This document shows, one piece after another, positions 29,126-41,335 of a stretch of 64,000 nucleotides of DNA. The translations under genes and the position numbers were made by a program. The notes below the pieces were generated by a model that was given only the letters and a program-made list of their open reading frames with translations, was not told the origin of the DNA and made no database searches. The stretch's first letter is position 1, and every line of letters begins with the position of its first letter. The stretch comes from Cardinalis cardinalis (Eukaryota > Chordata > Aves > Passeriformes > Cardinalidae), in contig JACDOX010000023.1 of the NCBI GenBank assembly GCA_014549065.1, positions 6,222,115 through 6,286,114 of the forward strand, in the 5' to 3' direction.

Positions 29126-30289
29126 NGATGAACCAACACAATGGATACACAAAAGTACTCATACAATTGCCTTTGTATTTCATTTTGGAACGTATCAAGA
29201 GTAAGCAGTGCTACAGAAAGGAAACGGCTCTCAAGTAAAAATAAACAGCTGAGTTAAAAGATTAAGCTTTTTCACCCTTTTCTTTTAAATCCAGACATCT
29301 ACATGAAAGAAATATATACAAAACCACAATTAATGTGAGTCTGTGTCTCACTCCAAATATGGTCCATAGGAAAATTTTTCACATATGCTATTCCTGCTGA
29401 TAGAAGAAAGACATTTTGTCATTTATTTTCTGTACCAAGCCACAGGCTCAGGCTCCTTCTCTGAGCACTCTTTATTTTCCTTTTTAGCCAATTTCATTAG
29501 TCTCTCTTTATCTACAATTCAAAAGAAGGACTGCTTTACTGCATAATCAACTACAACAGGTACCACAGAGTTCACTCTTCTTCCACTACAGCTGGCACAG
29601 AGCACAAGGCAGGACTCACTGGGACTGTTATCAGCACATCTAGCATGTTCTGCAGCTACCAGGCCAGATCTCTGCTCCAGGACATCTCTTCTTCTCTCTA
29701 TACTTTCGAACAAGTTCTTGTACTAAGCGGCTTCAGGAAAAGGATCATTCCTGCCAAGCTGTCAGAATAACAAAAACCAAAAGAGATGCTTGCCTTTGTG
29801 CCTGCTTCTTCCAATTTCCCTCTTAAGGCCTATAACAAGTTCCATCCTTAAATGTGAGCCCTTTTCANCATGGGCAAAGCAGTCTCTTTTTTTCTTTGTT
29901 GTTACTGCTAATTCATATTATTTCTCCTCAAAAATCAGAAAATAAAAGCTTGCAAATGAACGAGTAAAATACAAGAGCAGTTTACTTTTTTAAAATCACA
30001 TTTTTGGGTATCCAAGTCCAAATGCGACAACATCTGTCCTCTTTTGCCCCGGTACCACTACACTTTTCATTAAACAGCTTAGCTCAGCTTATTCATCTGC
30101 CCAGCCATGCATCCCATAGTCCAACACTACATCCAGTATGCCAGACTTTGCAACAGCCCAAAGTTACACTGGAAAACTGACTTTTAAATAAAGTATCTTC
30201 CCAATCAGTCTGTCACATCTTGCTTTAAAGGTATTTCTTTATTTTCTAACCCCTTCCCCCTGTGATAAAGTGCATTAGTATCTTAATGA

Positions 30290-30560
30290 AAATGCATTCT
30301 GTTTATTGCCCTCTTGGGAAGCAAGAGGTCATCACACCAAATGCATAAATTGTCATCAGAGACAGTCCGAGCATAATCGCAATTTTGCTGCTCCATGTTT
30401 GCTGCACTNGGGGTCCATCAAAGTCCCCTGAAACATGCACAGGTTCTAATAATTAGCATAGAGTCTGCCTGGGACCACAGCATTGATGAAATATTTCAGA
30501 GTTAATCACACTTCGTAAACACTGATTTATATTGACTACCTTTCTCCAGACTGATGTCTC
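30290..30560. promoter_or_regulatory. Candidate conserved non-coding element
   Basis: The stretch mixes intact CpGs (tccgagcataatcgcaat), an AGGTCATCA nuclear-receptor-like half-site near 30327 and homeodomain-like sites (catttgtc, gttaatcaca, cattaaat). It has no simple repeat or transposon pattern. The look is that of developmental enhancer DNA, but this is a visual judgement. Confidence 0.22.
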
Positions 30561-31159
30561 CTCATTAAATATCACATTAGTGGATTGCAGGATTGCACAA
30601 AGACTCAAATGCTCAGCAACTGCTAATTCAACAGGAAGTAATACTTAAACCACTTACATCTATTGAAAATTGGTTAAGTATTTATGATAAAGGAGGTCTG
30701 CATGGCAAAACATGCACTCCGCCAACACAACCAGCACATTTGGCACAACCTTTTCACGCCTTTGCAGGCTTTCTTCCCCCTGGACATTGCTGCATCAGTG
30801 AGTTAGCAATGCTGGTGAAACAGATCTTGGTATGCCTGAATGCTAATGACAAAAGTCACAGCAGTTTAGTCCTTTTCCCCTTTCTTAGCTGCTGTGGAGA
30901 AAGCTATTTAAGAAACTGAAGGAAACGGTGGGTGGGGAATTCAGCCAAACAGCTCCTGCAAAAGGTCTTACCACAATACACATTAGAAAAGTTAGGAAAC
31001 AACACTTTTGGAAGGATATGTAGAAAATTATGGTAAGGGCAAGCTTTAAAAAGGATTCACATTATCCTCTCCTTCTAACAAGGCATTCTTAGAGAGGCAC
31101 AACCACTACACAGGAAGACCTTCAAAGCTTTCAACATTTGTATCTAATGAACTTCATTA

Positions 31160-31265
31160 TACTACAGTAAAAAATGTATTACTATCCCTATATTAAAAAA
31201 AAAAAGGAGAAACAGGGAATCAGAAATGCTTTGCACAAGATCAAAGATATCTTTGCACAAGGTCA
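31160..31265 (-). mobile_element. Possible MIR-like SINE remnant (reverse orientation)
   Basis: The order tactatccctatatta, ggagaaacagggaatcagaa, gctttgcacaagatcaaag resembles the reverse MIR tail (attatccccattttacagat, gaaactgaggcacagag, cttgcccaaggtca). The local tandem tttgcacaag at about 31232 and 31252 is a short direct repeat. Confidence 0.28.
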
Positions 31266-32189
31266 GAAATGATCTCGATCAAAACAAGATCAAGATTATA
31301 ACAGAGAACTTCAGGAAGCAAAGCTCTCTGCCAGGGCAGGCAGAACACTCTCACTGTATCAAGAGATCCTGTCCCAAGATACAAAGGTGCAGGTGCCAAC
31401 ACCAAGAAATAGCATTCAGAACAAGAAAGATAAATGCAAGATTGCTCATTTCATTATGCAGGCACTTCTAATCCATTCCCTGACATTTCACATTTCTGCA
31501 AACTATGCAACAGTCCGCAGCAGGCATAGCGTAACTTACTTTTCCTGCAAATTCTTGACACCTCGAGAATGCTAAAAGGAGCTATTATTCTAGTCACTTG
31601 GATTCCAATACTTTAGTTTACAGGGGGAATCTCCTTTCAATTTAAACTGCTTTTCTTTACTGACTTGTATTTTACAGAGGACACTCAATATTCATTTTTG
31701 GTGTTNTAAAATGAACTTGGAAGATGTTGCAAAGAATTCCTCCAAGCTCAGCAGAGTTACAGGAATAGAAACAAAAATCCATATCTTACCAATGACCATA
31801 GCTGGTCTTCATATAGTGGTTTCAGCATTTTAGAACATGGTTACACTGCAGTAAGGGTTCAAGGAATGAACATTTTCTCTCCAGTGCACACGTAGATGCA
31901 GTGGATATCTATATCATACTAAAATGCATTTTACCTAGCACTCCAAGTATTAGTGGATTTATTTTTGTTAAAACCTGAATTTACTGCACATTCCAGGTCA
32001 TTAGAGCTTTCATAATTTCTTACTTACTTCTAGATATGAATTTCCATTCAAGATACTTAGATCTGCATTTTATTTCAGAGGAAGATCCAGAAGGGATCTC
32101 CACCAATTCCTTACTTACTTCAAGATGCTAGAGGCTGAAACTGAGCAGCTAGGAAGAGTAAAAGCTGAGTTTGCCCAGTCCTGTCAACA

Positions 32190-32420
32190 GCTGGAGAGGA
32201 AGTTGTGTTACACAGTGAACGAAATCAACACGGCAGCTCGGGGTCTTTAAACTGGGCTGACAAGAGCGATGGAGCGATTTATAATATCTCCTGGCTGGTT
32301 TTCAGAAAGAACTGGGCTCTGATTACTTATTTCAGAGTCTTTTGTACAATTAGTTTGCAGGCAATATAATTTTCTCACTTACTCCTTAATAGAATTGTGC
32401 AGCTAGCTGGCTGATAGAAT
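32190..32420. promoter_or_regulatory. Candidate conserved non-coding element
   Basis: GC-moderate sequence with several CpGs (gtgaacgaaatcaacacgg, gagcgatggagcgattt) grades into AT-rich sequence with gattactt, ctcctta and aattagtttgc motifs. No repeat family is recognised, and the longer frames are interrupted. Confidence 0.2.
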
Positions 32421-35400
32421 AACAGCATATATGTAAAACTCCTGCCTAAAGTGCCAGGGGATAATTTGTATATTCCTTTCAGTAGCGTAATGGACTTTTA
32501 CAGTTTGGCAGTTAAAGGGCTGAGCAATATAAATTAGTATGACGCTTGAAAATAAAAATATATGTCAAATCTTTACTCCCCAAACACATTTCCCTGTGCT
32601 AGAATAATATAATGGGATTTATGCCAGCCTAAGCCCCTTTTCTTTCTTCATGTACTGAGGAATGTTTATTTAAAATCAGTTCCTCTTTCTACTGATTTGT
32701 TAAATTTTAGTATCCCAGCCAAAAAATGAGAAAATACTTCTAAAACACTGTGCTTACCAATGCAGCTGAAAAACTGAAAACATGATGCCATTTGATCCTG
32801 AGATAGCAGGTGAGCTGCTAAAACTTACCCTGTATACCCAGCTGTCCAATTTTACATGCTTCATACAGTCACATCTTTACACACAGCTCAGGATAAATGG
32901 GCCAAGACACCATTTCTTTTTTACCTCACAGATGAGGTTTGGATGCTACTTGAATGAGGAGTGAAGAAGAAACAATTTTTGTGGTACAGGGACCTACTCA
33001 ATGGCTTTACAAGTCAGGCAACTGAGTGGATTTAGCCAAGATTCTCAAAACCATTTTGCCCATTTCTTGCATGGAATTGACAGTGACACTAAAGGTGGCA
33101 GGACAAGCAAGAGCCATGGCAAAGAGGGGGTCACTGAAAGCACTGGGCCTCCTGCCTGGGTAGAAGTTATTGTCATCAACAGTCACATCTTCAGAACCTC
33201 CCAGATATTAAAAGTGAGAAGCTGGCTCTAGAAACAGGCTGGAACAGGGCTCTCTCTTCCACCAATACTGACAAAAATAGAACAGACATCAAGTCCTAGC
33301 AGAAGCTTTATTTCCTTTTTCATACTGCAATATTACACCAAGATGTAAAAGGATTTCTACAAGCTATTGAAGTATGCTCAGGAAATTTTTGGACAAGTAA
33401 AAGCTATGAGGAAGACTTAAGTGCAGGGTGAAAAGGTGTTTGGAAAGAATAGCCATGAGCCACTTAAAAAAGCAAGAGGAATACTGAAGATATCAGTATC
33501 AAAACTTTTACTGTGTGGGAATGTAGGCTCAGAAGAAAAAAAGAAGGAAAAAACCAAAGGAACCAACATTCCTTCAATGTAATAATTTTCTGCTATAATA
33601 TGTTCATGAAGCTGCCTTTCAGTTCAATAAGGTTCCATTTTTCTCCCAAAGTTTTTTTTTTCACATTCTGTAACTTATTATCTTTCTTTCAAAAGCTACT
33701 ATTTAAAAACTGAAGTGTTCTCATTCTTCATAGAGACTACTGCTTAACTGGATTTAAGTCTTTCTTCCGTGAGGTTTATCCCAGGTACCCGTCCATGCTC
33801 TCTTTTCCTGGGTGACAGAGCCAAAGGAATACCTGCTTGCCTGTGCATTGCTANGCACCAAAACTCCAAAACTGGAAAGTAGCCAGGATTACAGCCATAG
33901 GGGTTCTGGNACTTAATAAAGAGAACTCAGAGAGAGACACAGGAGAATCTAAGCTAACACAGAGAGCGAATTTCACTATGTTAGGTTACACCTTTATACA
34001 TAATCCAACCAGAACAGAAAAGAATACTTCCTGAGAATCTGAGAACAGGGAGCTCTTGGAAATCAAGAGTAACAGCCTAACTGAATAGAAGGACAGAGAA
34101 AAAGTCCCAGACTTGAAAATCTTTTCCATGTTTATAGGTCATAATGAAGCTGAACTGAGGAAAGTAAAAATATTTTCTCTCAGGCTAAAGTTGCAGTTAT
34201 TCCAGACTCGCTCTCTACTTTGCAGTCAAAACTTAGCTGAATTTGAGTAAATATTTTCACATGTAAAAGTACCCTCATTGGTAAGGTTTCAGAGTAGGGA
34301 CAGGCTGGAATGAGGTCAGATTTGAACCTAAATAACTGAATCTAGTTTTGCCTGACAAATCCTCAGACAGATTCACCTGATACTGCAAGAAAGCTCTATG
34401 AATTATAGACCTACTATGAATTCTACTACAGGTCATCTGGAGATGATTAAGCATAAAGTTCACTGTATTCACAGCTTTTCACCCAGGTGACTTCAGATAC
34501 AATAGTGTACACACAGAGTTACAGAACATTTAAAAATCTGGTTCCCAAATGTCTCAAGTATCTTTTCAAGGTGACAGGACCATGTATGAAGGGTTATGTT
34601 TCATCTCTTGCTTATGTTGCCTTTTCTGTTAGAGTAAGTAACTAAGGAGGAGCAGCTAGTTTTTAAACATAGCATTTGACAGAGGGACATGAACAGCTTA
34701 AAAGTATATTTTTAGTGAAGTCACTATGTTGAATTGCTTTGAAGAAATCAGTGTACTGTGTTATAGAACTAAAACATATTTAGAACTTGTAATTTATTTT
34801 TTTAAATTCTTAGAAAGCAACATGATGATCTAAAGCAAAAATGTTAAGGTGATGCTGGCTACTCTGATTACATGACAGTCTTGTATCAGCCTCTAACTTT
34901 AGGTAGATTGGTTTCCAGCATCATAAAAAGTCCCCATAATTTTCAGTATCAGACTGGTACTAGGGGGTGTTGAATCTGTTAAGGGCCCAACTACCTTTGA
35001 ACCCCCCTGTACTCAACATATTCACAAGAAATGAAGGGCATTTAGGTCACCTTAACAGAGAACAAATGCTTTGAAGGCACAGAGGGAAATGATCCCCTAC
35101 TACCTGGTAGTCACTTAAGAGCTGTTCAAGTCAGAAAGACTGAACTATCTACATTTGGTCCCTACTGGTTTTTTATCTAGGTCTATTTTGATACATTCTA
35201 CTACGATAGTATGGAGGATTGTCACTGTTTGTTTCTAAGCACACAGAGTATCCATCTCAGTCTGTAAAGCTGCAAACTGAATCATTTTCACACCAGGAAA
35301 AAAGGTCATTAAAAAGTTATACAAACATTAACAGAAATCACTTGCTAGCTGAGACTTCTCCTGTCTCTGGTTTCAAACAAGACAGAGCTTTGTAAGTGGG

Positions 35401-36710
35401 CTGGAGGCTTTCAGAGATGTTTATAACAAAACAAGATGCAGACCTAATTATAATGGCATTGATACATACTAGGGTACCAGCACTATTTGTAAATCACATC
35501 TCTTTTGCAGTATTTCTGAAGGTTTCAAAATAGCCATGCACCAATCAGGACGCTCATTCTTACTCCCGAATCATCTAAATGCTTATTACNATTTTCAAGG
35601 TTGTAAGGAAAGCAGAGATAGTAAAAAAGATAGAACAATCTGTATACTTTTAAGCTTCTCTCTGGTTCTGAGATTTCAGCATGTTTATATTTTATTGTCT
35701 CATCTTCTTTAGCTGCCATAGCTATACAATGACATTATGACAGGATAAAAAGATGTGTTGGAAAGAATTAAAAATGCTCGCTTGCTAGTCTGGCTGGCCC
35801 ACAGGCACAGAGAAATTGGGGAAAAGGGAAGATATCTATCACTGCTTGCTTAAAATATTCTTTGAAAGAAGTGCTGATGCACAGACTTTCACTTATATAA
35901 GGAAGGTGAATGATTAGATCAGGTAATGATGGATTCAGGTGACATTTAGTGCTCAGCTCACTGGAGGGCTGCCATCTTTGCACCAGAGCCAAGGCCCACA
36001 GGCCAGTGCACCAAGATGGGAGCCTCCACCCTACCCTTCTATAAAACAGCAATAATCTTAGCTACCAGCAAAGAAGCTGAAAAGCCATAAAATCTTGTTT
36101 AATTTTCTTTCATTTCCTCCTTAAAAGTGTATTAGAGAAGACAGCTTTCAGAAATGCAAAATACCCTTTGGAAGCCATTTAAGTCATGTGCAACTTCAAA
36201 TCAAACTTTACGTTGCCTTATCTGAATGTACATATCTAGTTCTATCTTTCTTGATTAAAACTTCCTGATTGAAAAATAAAAATGTATCTACTGTCAAGTG
36301 TTTGTATATCTACAGTTCAAACTGACTCAATAATGGGTCAACACTCTAAAGAGGACTGAAAAACCTGAACATTAGAGGGATTAAAAACAACTCTGAGTAA
36401 CCAAAGAGCTGCACAAAGTACAGAGAGTTTGGGCACAAACTCTTCCTGTTTTGAAGACAACAGGAACATCCCTGCAGAACTGCAGAGCTGAAGGCTCTTA
36501 GCTGAGCAGCATAAAATGAGATGGCAGAAGACAACAATATTTCAAGGATAGAGTACTTCCTGTTTGTGTTAGGAGACATGGACAGGCAGCAATTCTCAGG
36601 GATGAAATGATGAGTCTGACTGCAGGGCTTCTTACCAACTACTGCTTTACTCACCCTGTGTATACACAGAACATCGAAGCCTCACTACTGTTTGTCCAGC
36701 AGTTTTTCCT

Positions 36711-36711
<1 letters not shown>

Positions 36712-36745
<34 letters not shown>

Positions 36746-36768
36746 AACCCCCAACCAAACAAAAAAAG
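36712..36768. repeat. Poly-A tract with A/C-rich tail
   Basis: Thirty-three consecutive A bases (36712-36744) are followed by an A/C-rich stretch (caacccccaaccaaac). I see no recognisable retroposon body before it. Confidence 0.95.
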
Positions 36769-38605
36769 TAAAAATTCAAAAATAAAGACTACTGAATGCA
36801 AAATATTTAGCTTTTGTGAGGAAAATTCAAACAGTCTCCAAGGAAATGGTAAGTAAGATCTGAGACCTCTGTGAGAAGCCTTAGGAGGAATGTGCAGGCT
36901 TTACACACTGTCTTTTCAGGCTAGTTTAAAGAGTCCAAAGACAACAGTCTGGACAATTTTAGACGAGGGAGGATGAAAGTCTTCTAGATGCAGGCCATTA
37001 TTTTAGAGAGATAAAAGCTAACATAAAATAGGATAATAATCTGTCCTTGAACCTGTAAGTCCTATCATCTCAGCCCTCTCCTGAAAGCAAGAATACCAGT
37101 TCAATCCACCTGCTGAAATGTTTAAGTTATGAACACTGAGTAATTACATATTATTAATGAAAATGTGTACTTACTAGTATATATGATAACTGACCAAATA
37201 AAAATTATGAGAAATATATTTACATTAAATATTCCCTGCAAAATATCTAGCAAGTACGAGACCTCTATGTTGAACACAAGACTTTGCACCCAGCTGACAA
37301 CTGAAAATTCTTTTTTTTCCCCCCTCTTTCTTTTAATGAAAGCTCAGAGTTTTCAAGATAATACACGGCACAGCAAAAACTGTGAAGAGACCCTAAAAAT
37401 CAATAGACCTGTAACTATTTTTAGACGTTGCTATTTTCTACCATCCCTGATGTTAAGTCAATTTTGGGAAGATTTGGCTGTGTGTGTATTTCTGTGAGAC
37501 TTGCAATCAGCCACCATGTAAATTATCCCAGAAGCAAACTGAGAGCTGCAGCTGAGTGAGTGCTAAGCTGAGCAGAGAGAACATTCAGTTCTTCCATACC
37601 TTACATCTCACAAAAGGGGCAGAACATCACTGCCTTCTACTACGACCTAAGAAGACATCAATTTTATATATTGAGCTCTTTTTTGGTGGGTTTGTTCTCT
37701 TCCATTTTTTAGCCAGGAAATTGCTTGTTTCTAATTTTTTCTAATATTATTGATTTTTATCATAATTATGCACACTTTACCAAAACTGCAAACCTATTTT
37801 TGAGCTATGTTAACAAATATATATTCTAAAAAGACAAAATTACTCCTTCTGATGCATCAAAACAGGGTTCATTTAAATTCTTAACGTTTAAGGAAATGAG
37901 CAGGAATCGATTTCAGGAGGCTGGATGTTTTTTAGACTAAACCACTAAAGTGGAAAGGGAATGACAATCTCCATTACCCTTAAAAACAGGTGTATACTCT
38001 ACATTAGAGTGATATTTGCCCTGTGTAGGAGCTGCTATTTGCCCTGTGAGGCTTCTGTCTTGTGTGAGATGCTGGTGGTGCACAAATAACTGACCTGGCT
38101 CTCTGAGCAGCTGCCTGTGGCCTCCACCTACTGAGACCTCAAGAGACTCCTCTGGAATGGAAAGCCTCCCATTGACTCCGTGGAAAGGACATCAGGCCTT
38201 ACATGAACACAGGATGTGCTTTCATAATCTGACTTCATCAGCTCAGCCCTCCTCTCCCTGAAGTCAGGGCAGTTGCGCCCATGATTTNAACAGGAATAGC
38301 ACTGAGGATCTACAAGTCTGAGCTAATTTAGTAAACTGATGAATGATCAACAAAGGTTTGGGGAGTCCTATGTTCTTTTTTCATTGAATCTATAATAAAG
38401 TACTCATCACAATTAAGCTATTAGCATTTAAAATAAGAAATTCTTTAAACTGAAACATGCTATCCCTACATATGCACAGTTATAATATTTGACACTTCAG
38501 GCAGCCTGGTTTTCTATTCTGTATTTCAAAGCCTGTTGCATTTATTCCTGTTTTCCTGTTTTCTTAATTGCACTAATGCAGCAGCAAACTCATTTTAAAA
38601 ATAAG

Positions 38606-38621
38606 TAGAGAGAGAGAGAGA
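38606..38621. repeat. AG microsatellite
   Basis: A short run of AG dinucleotides is followed by aaggagca. An ambiguous base lies ten or so bases downstream. Confidence 0.85.
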
Positions 38622-39019
38622 AGGAGCANGACATGAACAAGGAAATGAAACAGCGCAGGGAAGAATGACCTCCAGAGCACTGGAACTAAATTCTATGAAT
38701 TAGAACAAAAAACCTCAGGGGAATTATTCTTCATGCAAGCCTAAAGGTAGAATTTTCTCATTCAAATCATGAGGAAGCACATTTTTTCTTATATACATTT
38801 TGTCACCTATCAAAACCCATGGTTTGATTCACCCAAGTAGCTTCCATTATTTCGGCTGGTACCTGAAAACTCTCAGTATTTGTGCCAGTTTCGTCAGAAC
38901 CACTGCTAAAGATGCTGCCATGACATTATGATGGGTAACGTACTTCCTATTCTTAGTTTCTTAATCATGGCTTTTCTTTTCAATGCTTGGTTTTGCCCTG
39001 CTGCATTTTTTTTTGGTCT

Positions 39020-39154
39020 TCACAGCACTGTCACCTGCTGATGCAGCTCGTGCTCCAACCGCACTTTTCGCACAGCTGCCAGTTCTAACTTGAGCTGCGT
39101 GGCCAAGTCCAGGTTGCTAATCTGGAGGATGACGTCTCTGCCTTGTGCTCCCAT
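39020..39154 (-). pseudogene. Unrecognised short coding-like ORF or retrocopy fragment (uncertain)
   Basis: An open frame of 44 codons from ATG to TGA lies here, and the frame stays open upstream to an in-frame TAA near 39200. The protein is rich in Leu/Val, Lys, Arg and Glu, with the segment QISNLDLATQLKLELAAVRK followed by VRLEHELHQQV. It looks like an amphipathic helix or coiled coil rather than random AT-rich translation. The DNA is distinctly GC-richer than its surroundings and keeps several CpGs. A run of nine A bases begins seven bases after the stop, which would fit a retrocopy end but is weak evidence. A possible acceptor (ccacag) lies just upstream. I do not recognise the protein. 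It could equally be a conserved non-coding element that happens to be open. Confidence 0.3.
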
Positions 39155-40880
39155 GCCCAGAAACTTTCTGTCTGTGGTGTGGTGTAAAATTGCAGGTTAC
39201 CTATTACTGCCAGAAGTCAACACTTCAATCAGTTTTTTGTTTCTGTAGCAGTTTTTTTGGTGCTCAAAATGCAACTAAAATAATTCTGCATCAATTCAGT
39301 CCTGTAGGACAGCTATTACACAGCAATTAAAGACCATTTATAAAAACAGAGTTGCTAGTTGAAATTGGTGCTTGAAGTTTAATAACCAAAAAATACAAAT
39401 TGCTTCAATAGAAACATTTTCTGAGCTTTTCTGAAAATGTTCTTGAAGGTCAAGTGAAATCACCTACCTCTTCTTTATTTTATTTCTTTTTACTTTTTCC
39501 AAAACAGAGAATTGAAATAAGCAAACTGTCTCTGCATGTGTGCTTATTGTACATAGTCACCCACGCCACCATTAAGAATCTTTGTTTACTGGTTGCCAAT
39601 AGTGTAACATTCAGCTCCATTAGAACAACTGAAGTATAATGTTTCTTTTTAGTGTCTGCATGTCCCTCACAAAATGGGCANTTCATGCTGGTAAACGGCC
39701 CAAATCTCCCCAGCAGCAAAATGGAAGAGAGAAGAATAAAATGGCCACTGCCTCAGCAATATATAAATCAAATTAACATTCATTATTTTTCCTTACTAAT
39801 TTTATATTAAATATGGACGTACTATATTTAAGACCAAAAGTTTTTTAATTTGAGGTTATGTGAAATTACAAACTGAAGCTCTCTTTATGTTCATTCTTAA
39901 AATCTGGTATATCACCAGATTGTATTGCCTTTCCTAAGAATTTCAGGTGCTCAACGTGTATGAAAATCAAGCAGGTTTTATTGAGGAGCTTAAATTTGGA
40001 CTTAGCAACCTAATTTTAGTCTCTGAAGTCTGAGTTTAATTTAATGTGACACTATATTCCTGCACAGGCCAAGCTTGGCCTCATGTTCCTTAAATAAAGC
40101 ACCTTCAATTTTACTTGAACGGATGATATCTAAATCAAAGTAGAAGGTTATTTTGTCTCCATAGGTTCTGAAGCTAGAAGAAGCAGTCATGCAAATTTTC
40201 CCATTTGTACTAATTTATGCCAAAATATGTGGCATATTTGTAATAGGTATCAAGAGCAGATTAGTAAAAAATACTGAGCACAGACCAAAAGCTGCCAACT
40301 TACTCTCCTTAGAACATGATCTTACAGTTATTTGACAAACTCATTTAAGGCCACTGTATACAGTGGGTGAAAGATCAGTTATCAATACACTGATATGCAC
40401 AAAGTACCACACCACTGCATTTTTGTTCCAATTTCACATGCACTGGTTCTTTAACAAATATAAACTAGATTCCAGTAACAATTTAAGTACAGTAGTGGTG
40501 TATCTAGGAGCAATACACGAGCGCAATCCTGTGTGCCAGCCACAGGGTGTGTTCAAGAGGCGTCCATGACAACCTTCAGAAAATGCTCCACTTCCTTTGC
40601 AACAATCATTTATGGGAATCCAGGCAAACTCTTAGAGAAAACAAATCTGAACATCTGCTGGTTAGCTCCAGTTTTTCCATTTTTTGGAACCAAAATAAAC
40701 ACAGCATTGGGCCAAACGTGACAGACAGAACTCCCAAAGAAGCCCAAAGAGGCTTCTTCATGAGCAACATCTGCAGGACCAAGCAGTACGAAGAATGAAA
40801 AGGCACGGTCTGAAGTGCTAACAGGCTTCAGCCAAAGACCATCCATTTTCATTCTGAGCAAAAGAAAGTGAGATTAACAA

Positions 40881-40889
40881 ATAACCAAC
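40881..40889 (-). other. Splice donor after the zinc finger 1 exon
   Basis: The minus-strand junction reads CAAG|GTTGGT, a valid GT donor with a non-optimal +3 to +6. The placement is fixed by the protein: the G before it joins the GT that begins the next exon to make the Gly of TIQGNIEY, which is invariant in the family. Confidence 0.9.
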
Positions 40890-41305
40890 CTTGAATTGTC
40901 CTCTTGAAGAAAGCCTTGCAGGCCTCACAGGAGGCCACTCCGTAGTGGTACCCTGACGCAATGTCACCGCACACCAAACACAGTCTTTTGGGCATCGAGT
41001 TCAGCATGTATTCACACTTGGTCTGTGAGTCTTCAGCAATGGTACTGGAGCAGTCATCGTACCGTTTCCTGACCGGCCCGTTGCCCCCCAGCCCCGTGGC
41101 CGAGGGGTAGAGGGGAGGCGAGTCCAGCCCGTTCTGATGGCCATTCATGGTGGAACTGTAGCTCCCGCTGGCGTCGGAGGAGCCACCGGGGCTGTGGTGG
41201 TTGATGCTGTCCGTCAGAGAGGCGGGGCTCGACGGTTCCGTCTTGATGTACGACGAACAGCTGGAATCAATGTGTCGATCTTTGCTTGACATTCTGCAGA
41301 GAAGC
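40890..41305 (-). CDS. ESRRG: Estrogen-related receptor gamma, exon with A/B region and zinc finger 1 (partial CDS)
   Basis: ESRRG is an orphan nuclear receptor that binds single extended half-sites (TNAAGGTCA) and activates mitochondrial and metabolic genes in the nucleus. The exon starts after a pyrimidine-rich tgcag acceptor and carries an in-frame ATG at 41292-41290 with A at -3. From this Met, 134 codons plus one base are coded (phase 1). Residues 1-100 are Ser/Pro-rich and disordered; residues 16-23 (IKTEPSSP) form the family phospho-sumoylation motif. Zinc finger 1 follows, with Cys105, Cys108, Cys122 and Cys125 and P-box EACKA. The 13 bases before the ATG encode LLCR in frame, matching the long isoform, which begins in another exon. 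The A/B sequence fits ESRRG better than ESRRB (for example GSYSSTMNGHQNGLDSPPLY). It differs from the human protein, as I remember it, at several disordered positions. The exon contains no ambiguous bases. Confidence 0.96.
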
Positions 41306-41335
41306 CTGCAGAGGGGAGAGAAAGAAAGAAGAGTG
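41306..41335 (-). other. Splice acceptor of the A/B exon, with a tandem site 12 nt inside
   Basis: Read on the minus strand, a long C/T tract ends in ctctgcag before the exon. A second CTGCAG lies 12 nt further on, its AG directly before the A that precedes the ATG. Using the inner site would start the exon at 41293 and remove four codons in frame from the long isoform. The MSS-start isoform would keep its whole protein. I favour the outer site because the LLCR codons between the two sites match the known long isoform. Confidence 0.8.

Noticed and set aside
39444..39452. TGAAGGTCA, a perfect ERR/SF-1 response element in the ESRRG intron
   Set aside because: About two such matches are expected by chance in 64 kb on both strands, so autoregulation is not supported by this alone.
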